A stretch of DNA of 64,000 bases from Coprinopsis marcescibilis (lineage: Eukaryota > Basidiomycota > Agaricomycetes > Agaricales > Psathyrellaceae): NCBI GenBank assembly GCA_004369085.1, contig ML210169.1:124001-188000 (forward strand). Reading direction: 5' to 3'. Position 1 is the first letter of the stretch, and every line of letters starts with the position of its first letter. Made by a program: the position numbers and the translations under genes. Positions 1 to 11,742 of the stretch are shown piece after piece. Below the pieces are notes generated by a model that made no database searches, had not been told where the DNA came from, and saw nothing but the letters and a program-made list of their open reading frames with translations.

Positions 1-352
1 GAATTCTCAAGATCATCGGAAACCGCTGTAAGTCATAGCTTTGATCTGCATGCGGCGCGGGTTGGATCAGTATTGCAAATAGATGAGAAGGATGTGTGAC
101 TGCGTGTTACCTCGTAGTTGGTGTGAGAGCTTGCGACAGAGACTAAAGATATAAGACGCCACAAGGCGGGTAACACCAAGATACATCGAATTTCCCAAAG
201 TTCACTATACTACAACTACCAACTTCCAAGGTACATTTATATTTTCTTACGGTTATACTGCTCCACTATAGCTTTCATGACACCAACGCATTGATATTTA
301 TACACAGATTAACTCGCTTCTTTCGAAAATAGAGACGTGACATCCCCGCTCT
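1..352. other. Left-end intergenic sequence
   Basis: This stretch lies downstream of the first hydrophobin gene. I see no coding frame, RNA gene or repeat in it. It would hold the 3' untranslated region of the hydrophobin transcript, which runs leftward. Confidence 0.5.
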
Positions 353-802
353 TTACAAGAGGTCAAGGTTGATTGGGGTGCAACCAACTTGAATAAGACC
401 GTCTATTGGCGTAGCGAGTGTTCAGCTTCAAGGAATACTAAAAAGTGGGAGAAATGAAAGCTTACTGAAGAAGTTATCGTTGCAGCAAACAGCCTGACCA
501 TTGCTACAGGTTAATGTCAGCATTCAAGTCACCAATACATTTAGCAGAAAAGGCGCCTACCAGGAAGTTCCGCCCCCGCCAATGATGGTGAGGGGGGAGC
601 AGTTAATGCCAACTAAAGCGGTGATGGGGTCGACGATGATTCCCAACAAGTTAAGGATGGTAGAGATAGGAGAAACGTTGGCAGCGGAGGTTGGGTTGCA
701 GCACTGGATCGGTCCCGTCTCGCACGAGGGGGGAGGATCGGTGGGCGTGCTGGCTGCAACAGCAACAAGGGAGGCGAGAGCGAAGAGAGCTTTGAATTGC
801 AT
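353..802 (-). CDS. Class I hydrophobin (copy 1)
   Basis: Small secreted amphipathic protein that self-assembles at air-water and wall surfaces of hyphae and fruiting bodies. It is read from three exons: 802-561, 503-466 and 402-353. The N-terminus (MQFKALFALASLVAVAAS) is a signal peptide. The eight hydrophobin cysteines are present in order: C, a CC pair (IQCCN), C (GINC), C then CC (VCCND), and a last C (VGCTPI). The fifth cysteine codon is split by intron 1, and the introns begin GTAGG and GTAAG. The protein is about 112 residues, normal for class I. A TATA box (TATAAAAG) lies on the minus strand at 876-869, about 67 bases before the ATG. The gene is a tandem paralogue of the hydrophobin at 4861-5309, with the same exon structure and strand. 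Family assignment is firm; its tissue role is not visible here. Confidence 0.93.
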
Positions 803-868
803 GGCTTGGGATGTGAATGGATCTGTAGAGCTGCTGTCCTGAAGTCTCTCTGGCCAAACTCAGACCCC

Positions 869-876
869 TTTTATAC
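869..876 (-). promoter_or_regulatory. TATA box of hydrophobin copy 1
   Basis: TATAAAAG read on the minus strand, about 67 bases upstream of the ATG at 802. The second hydrophobin has the equivalent box at nearly the same distance, which supports a real core promoter. Confidence 0.6.
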
Positions 877-2393
877 CTCAGCTACCGCATTTCGAAAACT
901 AAGAGATTTATGATTTTTATGATTTTTATGATCAACATACCGAATCAGGCAACCCAGTTCCGCGTCTGGTCAAGAATTGTCAAGGGACCTGTTTCAGTGT
1001 CAACGTCAGGTCCAAGTGGAGCCGGAATCAAACACAGTGGCCTGATGCATCCTCAAATCGGTACTCAAAACGTATTGCGGTGGCTCAGCTTGGTTCAGGG
1101 ACGTCGCATTTGTTCGAACGCACACTAAGGTCTCTGAGTAGTGAGGTTAGAATGGTGGCGACCTGTCCGATCGCATGTGGGATACCTTTAACAAAGGGGG
1201 ATTGAACGATATAAGTTGGGCTAAAAAAGGGCCATTGAATAGAGTCTGCCAGAGATAGACGACTGCGCTATTCGGTTCCGCCCTGATCGACGTTTCCCAC
1301 AAGGCATGCAGGCCATCGTGACTGGTGAGTAAAAATATCTCTGATATCGAGTCCGCAACCTCAGGTCGAAAAGCAAATGTTCCAGTAATGCAAGATAATG
1401 TTGCTAGTAATGAAATGGTGGCATGAGAGTCTTGATTCCACTATAAAAACAATGCATCTGTGTGATTTCATTTACCTTTGAGCGCAGCGAGTTCTGATTC
1501 TGCTCCCGCACGCAAGACCGACCTGAGCTTCAGGGATCAGCTTTCCTAAAAGAAACAGTCTGTATCCGTAAAGCTTTGGCGAGTGGGTCTCATTGGCATG
1601 CAGTTGGCTTATACAACGTTTCTCCTGCTATCCAACCTCAGAGGGCCTACTCGCAGTGGCTCAGATGATGTGCGGCCCGTGGCAGCAACAAATGACGCCG
1701 AGCTGGCATAAATACCATGTTCACAGCCCTCGCAATCCCAATGTATTGTTCCCATTCAGGCAATGACGACTCACGAGTACCTGAGAGCTAGTAGTCAGGG
1801 TCGAGATTAATGCAGATTCGCATAGTTCAGGACATTCAGCCGCATTCAAGCGAGTTGGCAACAGACTGGCGCTGGGCGCTGGGACATCCCCGCGTTCATT
1901 CCTATCACAAAGATTCATCATCTGCCAAATTCGATGACAGATAAGGGACTCATTTCAGCCTTTCTAGAATGTCAATTTGAAAATGAGGGTGCGCTGTGAA
2001 TTTAAGGTTTGAGCGCTTGAGCATCCAGCCAACACACGGGGACTGTAATCCGAGATCTCCAGTAAACGTCGAAGCAAGTTCGTTATGATCAAAAGGGGTC
2101 CCGTAACGTCCCCACTGGTTGTCTCATGGGTTATTCAACTTACCCAATGCCCATTGGCTTGCTCAGGACCAATGATCTCAGAGTGTGAAATGTTCACATG
2201 CCCAATTGAAGTAAACACCCATCTGACGACGGAGGAAATAAGATATTCGAAGAAAACAAAGTCCCAAAATATCCCTTGCAAGAATGAACTCGGATTGCCT
2301 GCGTAAGTAATGCGCACCACGTAGTAAAATTATAGGCGCGGTCCTACTCGACCGGGGGTTAATAATAAGATCGTCATAGCAAGGAAACGTCTA
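877..2393. other. Intergenic: hydrophobin 1 promoter and spacer
   Basis: About 1.5 kb between the first hydrophobin and the reductase gene. Its proximal part holds promoter blocks shared with hydrophobin 2: AGTTCCGCGTCTGG at 956-969 and AAGTGGAGCCGGAATCA from 1014. A short ATGATTTTT repeat lies at about 910-932. Beyond 1130 I see only short open frames with no coding character. Confidence 0.5.
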
Positions 2394-3797
2394 CTATGCA
2401 ACTTGTGCCCACGTCTTCTGAACTTGAGCAACGGCAACTACCGCATCCTCCAGCGTCTTCTCTGGAGAAATAAACTCTAATCCCAACACAGCCTTGGCCC
2501 TGGTCGTGTCCAAAGTGGATGGGATACCTGGCAAGTCCGCGATAGAAGCTGGATCCGTCAATCTTTCTGCAAGCTCTACAGAAAGGACTTTCTTGAGGTG
2601 AATAGCAGCCTCCTTCCATGTGTAGTTCCCGCCATTGATCAAGAAACGCTTGTCCTCGAGGTTAGTGCCGGGAGCGACGGGAGGAAGGCTGAGGGCAAGG
2701 ACGTGCGCCTTTGCAACGTCTCTGACGTCTGTAATCCAAGGAGGGACAACCGGGAGAGTTCCGCCGTTGATCAAGGCGAAAGGCCATGCCATCGTCCCGA
2801 GTACCTTAGGATCAGAGGGATAGGGATATCCCTTGGCGTATGGCCCGAAAACGAATCCGGGAAGGACTGCAGCAAGGAGATGAGATTTGGCTGTGCCACA
2901 ATGAATGTTACTTACCAGTCGCAACGTCAACGTGAGGGTGGTGTTTAGCAAACTCCCATACAGCTTTCTCTGCAAGAGTCTTTGAAGCCGAATAGACAAA
3001 GAACGCATTCGCTGCATTGGCAATGGCGACTTCACGGGAGGTAACACCCCAGTCTATGACAAGTAAGTAAACTAAGAACGGGTGGGTTTTGGAATAAGGC
3101 GTACCTTTCTCAGTGAAGTTGAGATTCGCAAAGCCCGGGGTAGCTGACTCTTCATAGATGAAAGGCCTGTTAATTTTCACCCGCGAAAGACAGTCATCTG
3201 AAACTTACTGGTGTAGTCAATGCAGTCAGCGGAACTAGCAGTGACAACAAATTTGGTTATCCCAAGCTTCTCTGCCTGGGTCAGAACGTTAAGGGTTCCA
3301 TCGACGGCGGCCTAGTGAGAATATGGGTCTCGATCCAATAGCTCTCGATATCCACGAACTCACATTCAGAGTCTCTTCTGCACTGGCACGGCCAGCGAGA
3401 GGGGATGCGACATGTATCACGGCGTATACTCCTATATGTATCCATTGGATAATCAGTAGGTCTCCTAAATCAGATGGTGACTCTCATACCCTTCAATGCC
3501 TCTGTAAAATCAGCGGTCGAGATGTCGTCAATTTGAACGAATTCTATGTCCTCGGTAGGGGTAACTTGATCTCGCTTTCCACTGCGAACAGTTCTGTTAT
3601 GAATAAACATTGGTGAGATCCATGATGTCGGGACAAAAAAGCCAATATACCCTCGAACACGATAGCCAGCATCAACGAAGCTCTGGGCCACTTGGCCTGC
3701 AATGAAGCCTGTGACACCAGTAACCTGTTTCATCTGCGTCAGCTGATACGGATCTGTGTATATGGACCAGACATACAAGGACAAGTTGCTTGGACAT
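2394..3797 (-). CDS. NAD(P)-dependent epimerase/reductase, extended SDR, Gre2-like
   Basis: Extended short-chain dehydrogenase/reductase of the Gre2 (methylglyoxal/ketone reductase) and dihydroflavonol-reductase-like group, probably cytosolic. Eight exons: 3797-3777, 3724-3651, 3593-3490, 3431-3364, 3311-3209, 3149-3105, 3053-2916 and 2866-2394. Together they give exactly 342 codons (341 residues plus stop), the usual size. The N-terminus MSKQLVLVTGVTGFIAG is the Rossmann nucleotide-binding glycine motif, re-formed by removing intron 1. The catalytic YSASK (YxxxK) follows, then LPGFVFGP and TDVRDVAKAH, typical of the substrate-binding half. It sits between two hydrophobin genes on the same strand, but nothing ties it to their function. 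The substrate cannot be read from sequence. Confidence 0.9.
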
Positions 3798-4860
3798 TGG
3801 GTTTGAGAAGCGATTATACGCGCGGATACTAGATAGGAGAGAATTATACGACAATCTTGGGGTTCAATGTCCTATTTTATACTGCAAGTTGCAACCACGT
3901 CGTATGACTTGCACCTTAAACTCGTTGTGGGTGAATGCGTAGCCGCGTCGATTACAGCACTACACTAAGCATTCGATTAGCAATTCTGCATAATCATGGG
4001 ATATCTACGCACAAGAAGCCCGACTCTTAGTCACCCCGGGTAAAGACACGAGGAAATCAGCGACGGTCAATAAGATAATCCACACCGCTCAAGAGTCTCG
4101 AGATAGCCGGAGGATTGTCAGCTACCCTTGATGAACCTACATACAAGCTATCCAAGTCGATTTGGATGACTGAGAATCGACCAAGAGGTTCATGCTTTGC
4201 TTTATGAGCCCGTAAAGACAGTTTACCAATCTGGCGGTTGATCTGAATCAGCACATTTGAACCATCTCGATGATGACCGCAATCGCCAGAAACGCCGGCA
4301 GCGGCGCTGAAGTGCAAGTCATTTCACCCGGTCCCAGCCTTGAGCTGCACTGACGCCGTGTTGACGAGGCGAAAGAGCGACTCTGTCTGAAGACCTTTCG
4401 AGCCTGCAGGATTCCAAGATGCTCGTCGCATCCTTGGTGGCCCCCGTGACACGTCCTGGGAAATACGTTCAATCTCAGTTTGATAGAGCAGATCGCCGAA
4501 AGAGGCATATGAATTGGAATTGATCTGATTGGAGATAGTACTGGGATGCCTACGCCTGTCGGACCGCCCAATTTCCTGGGACAAAAGCTCTATGGTCACT
4601 ATCCTCCTGGCGTGCAGAGACGGGTTAAACGCTGACTTTCTTACATGCGTTAAATCATGGATGAGGAGACTGCAAAGGGAGTCCCACTCAAATTCACATT
4701 CATATATACACATCATGTTACACTACAGTACATTCACCGGCTCATAGAGGCTGAAACACTACACAAGTACACCTGCAGACCACAAGACCTAATTCCATTG
4801 AAGATCACGATAACCATATATAGATCTGAGATGGTAAAGAAACCTGTTCGCGCCTCTGGA
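3798..4860. other. Intergenic with weak open frames
   Basis: About 1.06 kb between the reductase and hydrophobin 2. Minus-strand frames at 4324-4716 (130 codons) and 4057-4317 could be joined only through a 21-base intron, which is too short, and I recognise no family. I treat them as probably non-coding or a decayed gene. Confidence 0.4.
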
Positions 4861-5309
4861 TTACAAGATGTCGATGTTAATCGGGGTGCAGCCAACATTG
4901 ACAAGTCCGTCTATTAACATGGTAAGCAATAGTTTCTCTGTGAATTTCAAGGGCCAAAAAATCCCCGCTTACTGAAGTGGTTGCTGTTGCAGCAAACGGT
5001 CTGACCGGAGCTACAGACAAAATATTAGAATTCCCGTCACCTAGACGTCAGACAGGGAAATCCTTACCAGGAAGTGCCGCCTCCACCAATGATGGTGAGG
5101 GGGGAGCAAGTAAGGCCAACCAAGGCGGTGATGGGGCTGACGACAATGCCCAATAAGCCAAGGAGGCTAGAGACAGCAGGAACATTGGCAGCGGAGACTG
5201 AGTTGCAGCACTGGATGGGCCCAGTGGAGCACGAGGGGGGAGGATCAGTTGGCGCACCAACTGCGACTGTGACAAGAGAGGCAAGAGCGAAGAGAGCTTT
5301 GAATTGCAT
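4861..5309 (-). CDS. Class I hydrophobin (copy 2)
   Basis: Second class I hydrophobin. Exons are 5309-5068, 5010-4973 and 4910-4861, about 112 residues. It begins with the signal peptide MQFKALFALASLVTVAVG, followed by the eight-cysteine pattern: SCSTGPIQCCN, GLTCSP, the split codon into CSGQTVCCN, then VGCTPINIDIL at the end. The first exon is close to identical in organisation to copy 1 and retains PTDPPPSC and SPLTIIGGGGTSW. Differences concentrate in the loop after the first CC pair and in the segment around exon 2. A TATA box lies at 5374-5382 on the minus strand, about 65 bases before the ATG. The copies differ at many positions, so this is an established duplication rather than an assembly artefact. 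Confidence 0.93.
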
Positions 5310-5373
5310 GACTTGATATGTGAAAGGGGTTGTAGAACTGCTGTCCTGGGTTCCCTCTGGTCGATTCTAGGAC

Positions 5374-5382
5374 CTTTTTATA
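5374..5382 (-). promoter_or_regulatory. TATA box of hydrophobin copy 2
   Basis: TATAAAAAG on the minus strand about 65 bases upstream of the ATG, matching the position in copy 1. Upstream shared blocks AGTTCCGCGTCTGG (5455-5468) and AGTGGAGCCGGAGTCA (about 5520-5535) are spaced as in copy 1. Confidence 0.6.
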
Positions 5383-5539
5383 CTATTAACTTTACTGCTG
5401 GAGGAATACATAATCGTAATTTTGGCGTTTTCAGCGTACCAAATCAAGTAAAGGAGTTCCGCGTCTGGACACTGAGTTGTCAAGAATTTGTTTCCTGTCG
5501 CGTCCATGTCAAACAGTCAAAGTGGAGCCGGAGTCAGAT

Positions 5540-7792
5540 GCAATGTGAGAAGCTCTTCACATCTCGAGAGCTGTTTCGTCGAGAATGACCGGCGGAGATC
5601 TCGTGTGTCCGAATACGTGCATTGATATATCTGAAAACGTGTAGGACTGAAGGCAGTCGTCCAATCGCAAGCGCTCAAGTTCTTTAACAACAATTGAGTA
5701 TTCTGATTTGAGACTTGGAGCATTCTTTGAAACGAGAGGCTTTACGAAATGGTGGACGCTGCTCGGCTCCACCGTCGTGCCCGCCCGTCACGGGAGACTT
5801 CATGTACACTGGTACAGAGAGCCAGGAACGCGGTCTCCTGCAGTGCTGGAAACCACTCTGGCTTTGACATTAATATTAAGAACAAGGTAGCCTTGAAGTG
5901 GCAAGCTGGATGCAAACCGTGGGATCAACCTTTAAACAATCTTACCACTGGCTAATACCCAATCGGTTTGGGATTTCATGCTGATTATCCACAATCTCTC
6001 ATCCGCCGAACTAACAATCAGGACCACCACATACTGCAATTTCTTGAGGGTCAAATCAGACCTTGGTTGTTCAAGTACTCAGAGTACTAGTAAACAGTTG
6101 ATTCACATGACGCCAGCTTACCATTGGCTCATACGACTTCTAATTCTGTTATCCAATAGAAAGCGGCACGCACCCATCTTCAAGTACCGAGACATATCAA
6201 ATGGGCTGTGACTGACGCCAACGCAGTGCCTCATCAAGGCTGATTGGTCTCTCTCATTTGTTATTTTCGGAAGATGAATCTCTACCAATGAAAACTCGTC
6301 AACCGCAGTGTCATTCCTGATGTAGACTGCGCACTTCCTACCCAACCATTGGTCAATCAGAGCTTGTGGTGGCACCTGCCAGTTAGCCCACCATGCCCCA
6401 TTCTGCCATAACCTTGGTTTAGGAAATGACAGGTCGAACATACGTCACGTTCGACGCTTCAATTTGAAATTCAGATGTGTACATCATCCGGTGCAGGATT
6501 GTTTGGCTGGCCAATCAAAGTTACTAAACAGCTCAGGGACATGGCTCCGACAAGCCCACTGCTCTGCTCGTTACGTCTGATACTTACATTGCACCTGAGT
6601 CCTGACTCGCCGCTTTATCCTCGATCGCGGAAATGGGGACTGGCAGGAGGAAATCGCTCAGTGAGCGACAAAGTCGCACCACCCTACCTCAATGTCGCAG
6701 CAAAAGTCTCAGTGGGGTTATTCAGATTTCATGGCGTACAAGGAGGCACCCAACGAGATTCCTAGGGACATGAAATCAAGGTTTTAGGACGCACGTTGGC
6801 GGTCAATATCAGATGGATGTGGAAAATTCTCATCACGTTAGCCATTCATCTAACGCACTGCTTAGATGCGGAATGACAAAAGAACTTCATTGGTCAGGTC
6901 AGATCAGAGGAGTAAAAGTTAAGACCCACCTTAACGGCCCCATTCCAAACACCACGAAGTTGCCACTGACGATGTACATCCCTTTCCGTTGATACCGTTC
7001 ACAGCAAGGCTGGGATTGGTCTCAGGACTAACGGCATATTCATTAGCTTACTCCTTGAGAGCTGATACAGAAGCGAGATTTAAATTTAGGGGTCAAATTT
7101 TAACGAAAGGAGTGGTAAACGGCTGTTGCCATTGCTCGGGTCAGCTCTCAGACCTTCAAGGCGTAATTAAAGCAAGGTCACAAAAAGAGTAGCAGAGGGT
7201 AAGAGAGAGGTCTGGAAAATGAAGACTGGACAAGAGTGGCGCCTTCCAAACACGTACTGGCACTGCTGCACACATATAAGCAAGCTCCGGCGGTCTGTGG
7301 CGATCTTTGATGTCGGGGACTATTCCGTTGTTAAACGCCCGAGGCCGCCAAGCCGCCACACCGACGCTCGGATTCTTGGCGGAAAGCTTAATTTGGGAAG
7401 AGACGCTCGAAGGCAGGCACTTCGGGTTTCTTTTGACCATGTACCTGGTGGGACAATATCTCTTTTACACTCGCAGGCACTTCGATGGTGATGGGGACCT
7501 TTCGTTAGACTCGATAACAGGCAGAATGCTTATGGAACGTGTTCTCAAAAAGTTCGATCGTGGTCGATGCCGGCAACAAAGAGAAACCGCATCTGTAGAA
7601 GCGCCTCTTTCCTAAACATTCAGAAGCATATGTCGAAGAACCCTGAGGGATTGTCTGGCACATTCACAGCATAATATGTCGTTTAAACCTTGCTTCCAAG
7701 ATCCCCTACTTCTGTTACTCCGGAACCGTGTCTAACTCATTGCCAATTGCCAAGACAACAACGTTAGCTCATACCTTTGCGGCCGCCCACCG
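5540..7792. other. Intergenic, no confident gene
   Basis: About 2.2 kb beyond the hydrophobin 2 promoter. The longest frames (minus 6118-6441, 107 codons; plus 7307-7615, 102 codons) have no motif I recognise and no convincing splice partners. I see no terminal inverted repeats. It may hold decayed sequence. Confidence 0.4.
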
Positions 7793-9460
7793 CTACATGC
7801 CAGAGTAAGCTGTAGAGGGGTTGGTTCCGAAACTATAGCTGGTCTTAGCTGTATTTCTAGACTTGGAGTTGAACGCCAGGTCAGAGACATTTCGGGTTGG
7901 GTCGCGGGATGGCAACTTTCGCATGTCGAGCAGGAGGCGGTTAGCCAGCACAGGGTGTAAGGACCGCTGTACGCTGAGAGAAGGCGCACGATATGTGCGT
8001 CAGTCCAGATCCAGACGCACAGGGGAAATGTACAGGTCGCTCACCTGGTAAATATGGAACTGTATCCAATCTGCGAGGCAGTTCCAGTGTCAGTAACGGC
8101 TTATCGGCAGAAGACGCCTATCGTACTGGAAGGATGTATGGGGCTATTACACTTAGAGTGGAAAGGACTGGAGAGCATTATGAGTCAAGCCCGAATTTCA
8201 TGCAAAAAAAGGATCGCACCCAACAGAGTGAAGTAAAACAAGAAGCCATCGCGGTACAGCAGAACCACATATGCGCTATTGGAGTTACGGTATTTGCGGA
8301 ATCCAACCACTGCTGCGATGATAGTGAAGGCTGGACCACATGGTGAGTGATAAGGCAGGTATCAATGGGCAATGAGAGACGTACCAAGCTCGCCACCAAG
8401 CAAAAGGCAATAGTTGTAGTACATGTAGTCGTTCTCCCAGAACAAAACACAGACAGTAGGCGAGAAATACGGCAACGGTTCCACTACCAAAAAGTCAGAT
8501 GACATCGTCACATTAAGGAACATATCTACAAACCGTCCACTTCTCTTAGAAACAACCCCAGAAGGACGAAGCCTGTCACGGTTGCAAGCTTTGTGCATAA
8601 GAGGTGAGAAGCTGACGTGTAACGAAAACGCAAGAATTTCACCAAGTAAAATGCAGTCAGAGCCGTGGTGGCAATCCTGTTATTTCCCAAAAGGGCGCAG
8701 ATTGATACGACCAAAATAGCTAACAAGGGTAATTAGCTGAAAAGAATGGTAGATGCAATCAAACGAGAAAGCCATGCCTTCCGAAGCAGCTACCGATATA
8801 ATTGAAGACGCTGTGGAGCGTGAGTTAGCTACTCCCTTAATTGGTGACACGGTATGAACTTACCTCCAATTGTTATAGCCCAGGCCTTTTGGCAACCCTT
8901 AGCAGAGCGGTAGCGTTAGTTGGAGGCAGAAAGGGACAGTAGGGAATAAATGGTAGCTACAATGAGGTTGATAACGGTCACTGGCGTAAAGTAATAAGAC
9001 AAGTCTGCTCAAGGCAGTCGAATGAGTTTGTCCACGTACTTGGCAAATCGATAAAGGTGGGATACCTCGCCAAAAGGAACAATACTTTCCCGAGGTTTAT
9101 TCTTCCCGGCCATATATTGCCAATCTAGGGACCTTTCAGCGACGAGGACCGGCCGCCATACGAGTACGCACCTCGTCATCCAAAGATTGTATGTAGTCGT
9201 ATATCTGGGGTGCCGAGCGTCAATTACCCGGCGACTGGGACAATTTTTTGGAACTATACTGACAAAGATTGTCATGCTTGCGGCTGGGACCGATCATCCT
9301 TAAGCTTAATGCCTCACATCGAGCGAGATAACATCAACTTCTTACCAAGCACAGCCTAGGGAGGATAGTGGTTAGCTATTATCGGACCAAGCAATCGATC
9401 ACATACGTTGTTGACGAAAATTGAAGATGCAAGTGTTACTAGAGTCTCCGCGTCCGACAT
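7793..9460 (-). CDS. DUF6533-type seven-helix membrane protein (paralogue A)
   Basis: Polytopic membrane protein of the basidiomycete DUF6533 group; molecular function unknown. Exon 1 (9460-9407) starts MSDAETLVTLASS and ends VNN before a GTATGTG donor. The next exon, from 9204, reads IYDYIQSLDDE, then WPGRINLGKVLFLLARYP and TFIDLPSTW, which is the diagnostic DUF6533 block. Further membrane helices include ILVVSICALLGNN (about 8720) and GPAFTIIAAVVGFRKYRNSN with YRDGFLFYFTLLG (about 8340-8230). The last exon holds LHPVLANRLLLDMRK, the family's usual C-terminal segment, and stops at 7793. Middle exon boundaries are not fully resolved. It is a close relative of the plus-strand gene at 15375-17115. 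Confidence 0.72.
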
Positions 9461-11086
9461 TATTGCCCACTCGCGCTCCGCTTGGACGAGAGGAGGGAAG
9501 TCTAGGAGTAGTGGGAAGACACGTATCCTACTTTAATACAAGGTTAAGATCGTTTGAAGTTTCCCCGAGCTCGCCATTGTGTGTGCGCTGGACTCTGGTG
9601 TCAAAGTGTCGCCTGAGGTGAAAAGAGCCCTTTTCAGGGTGCCACGGTCTAATATCACGTTTTGACTATTGACATCAGTAGGAATAAACGTATTTCAATA
9701 CTGGGCGTGCAAGCGTATAGTTGAGCGAAAGAGAACACTTCTAGTAGTGGGGCAAATAGTCCCGCCATGATAGCATACCTTGCGATGTACGACTGATAGA
9801 GAAGGCAAATCTGTCAGAAGACAACCAGGCTTGATACTAAGCGTCAGTCTGAAAGGTGCCAAAGGTGGGAGTTTCGAGTTTTGAAAGAACCTGTGACTCA
9901 GCAATTCGAATCAAGGGGTCAAAGTGTGGAACACTTGATGAAGAGGCAAGCTTATTTAGCGCGAACACCCGCAGAGCCCGAGGAGCCTTTCTGTAGTCCC
10001 CATACCACCTAAGCCGCACCATGCTATCCATAACCTGATAATTCAACTCATAGCCCAGTTTTACAACAGCTAGCACGCACCCTTGTTACTCCATAGAACC
10101 ACCCCTTCAGTCCATCCTGAACATTAGCGCGACTATCCCACCAGTGGCCTTAGAGCATACGCACAAATAGTAGCTATGACTGGTGATCGTCGCGACGCCG
10201 TGGCCCACAGGAGCCCACAGCGGTTCCGGGCACCCCGACAAATGAACTGGAAGAGAGCGATCAAGTTGGGTACAATCAGAGAAGTGCCAGTCAGTGCGAC
10301 AACAAGTCCTGACTCGCGAATCGATTGGAATGAAGAGAGACCAAACGTTAATCAATGCGTAGATCGTGTCCGAAAGATTAGATATTGGCGGTACCCAGGC
10401 GGCCCCGCTTTCAGGTTCTACTCTCTCAGTATTGGACTTCGATGCCACCGCGGGGTCACGATGTAACTGCAGGTAGGGTAATCTGTGGACAAGTTGACCT
10501 GCTCCATGACAGACTCCAACGCCACATATCTCGAGCACATTGAAAACCCCCACCCCGCTCCGATTGAACTCGTTATGGAACGTGTGCCTGCGAACTATCT
10601 ATCCCTTTCCACCGCTGTCAGAGGAGGTTAGAAAGATGCTGGAAGAAACATGATGGAAGGCGCGTACCCGAGATGCCCATGCCGCGATGTGATGACCACC
10701 GCGCTCGGGTGACCTTCCACAACTGAAGAGAGTATAGATTGAACGGCCGAGATCAGGGAACAAAATGGAAATCTGACAACGCGATAGATTTTGAAATGAT
10801 TCAGAAAGCAGTTTAATTGCGCAAAGGAATTGCGAAGGAGGAAAGCTGGGTACATCATCCGTAGAAGACGCCGAGGGCCATGGACGTGACCTTCAATGGC
10901 TGAACTGTTGCAACGGAGCAGAACCGGAGTTCGGGTCGAAGAGCCCTATTGCATTTCGACTGCAGTACTGGTATTGATTGTCGATTGGGATGATATACAT
11001 GCGTTGGCTTGAGAATAGGGCTGCGGACATGGTCGAGAACGTTCTTTGTGTCGTCTTGCCCTTCTCCCGCTGTTTTGGCCTTCCGT
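9461..11086. other. Intergenic with unplaced coding-like fragments
   Basis: About 1.6 kb. A minus-strand frame at 9837-10076 ends in a protein-like stretch (RKAPRALRVFALNKLA, then PHFDPLIRIAESQVLSKLE), and a 148-codon minus frame lies at 10107-10553. I could not join them with a GT donor in frame, and I recognise neither. It may be a small gene or a decayed one. Confidence 0.35.
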
Positions 11087-11553
11087 CTACTTCTTCTTCC
11101 CCTTTTTCTTCTTCACGCCCCCGGATTTTGGTCCTGATGACTGCGGAGCGACTGGTACAGGCGTGACTCCTCGCTCCGTCTCAGTAACATCTGGGACAAT
11201 GACTTCCTTGGGCCGCTGGCGGTTCTGCATCTTCTCGATGAGCGAGAGATTCAGAGATTCAAACCGATTGAGGAATATCGAGGAAAATGTTTTGAATTTC
11301 AAGCACTGCGGGGAGTTCTGAGCGTTCTTGGCCATCCGACTCAATTGAATGGGCTTACTGTCGTATTATCGGTAATCTTGAGCACTAATTTACCGTCTGA
11401 TTCCTTCCATTTCACGCAATATCTCGTCTAGGTCTGGAAATCAGCGTCACCCCAGAACGTGGGGAAGATTGTATACAGTACCTGATTGGGCGATTTGGAG
11501 TATAGGGCCTCTGCTGCATCCTGAAACTCATGCCATGACTGGATGTATACCAT
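11087..11553 (-). CDS. SRP9: Signal recognition particle SRP9/SRP21-type subunit
   Basis: Alu-domain subunit of the signal recognition particle, which with SRP14 binds 7S RNA and slows elongation during targeting of secretory proteins to the ER. Three exons: 11553-11482, 11427-11359 and 11317-11087 (24, 23 and 77 codons), giving 123 residues. The start MVYIQSWHEFQDAAEALY matches the SRP9 N-terminus. TRYCVKWKESDGKLVLKITD forms the central strands, and CLKFKTFSSIFLNRFESLN is the C-terminal helix of the SRP9-21 domain. A fungal tail follows and ends in lysine-rich GGVKKKKGKKK, likely RNA-contacting. The gene is divergent from the mitochondrial carrier with 189 bases between start codons. Confidence 0.88.
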
Positions 11554-11742
11554 GGCGCCGACGACGAGCTCAACGTCGTTGACGGCGACAACCTAGATGA
11601 TGGCAATGAGCAAAGAGTCACGTCACGCGGCGGCGTAGTCCCCATCGTCGCACGCCCGCAACGACGGCCGAGACTCGGATCCAGAAATTCATCGGTCGAA
11701 ATCCCACTGTTCTTCCCTTCATACTCTCACTTTCCGTCCAAA
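11554..11742. promoter_or_regulatory. Bidirectional promoter region SRP9 / carrier
   Basis: Only 189 bases separate the two divergent start codons, so both genes must share this regulatory stretch. It contains pyrimidine-rich tracts just before the carrier ATG and no clear TATA box. Confidence 0.5.

Noticed and set aside
909..935. ATGATTTTT microsatellite upstream of hydrophobin 1
   Set aside because: Only two and a half units; too short to call more than local slippage.
4057..4716. Minus-strand frames that might form a small gene
   Set aside because: They can be joined only by a 21-base intron and show no family resemblance.
6118..6441. 107-codon minus frame rich in tryptophan
   Set aside because: No motif, no neighbouring exons, and placed in sequence that otherwise lacks coding bias.
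9837..10553. Possible two-exon gene on the minus strand
   Set aside because: The second part looks protein-like, but no GT donor joins the parts in frame; kept only as a remark in the intergenic entry.
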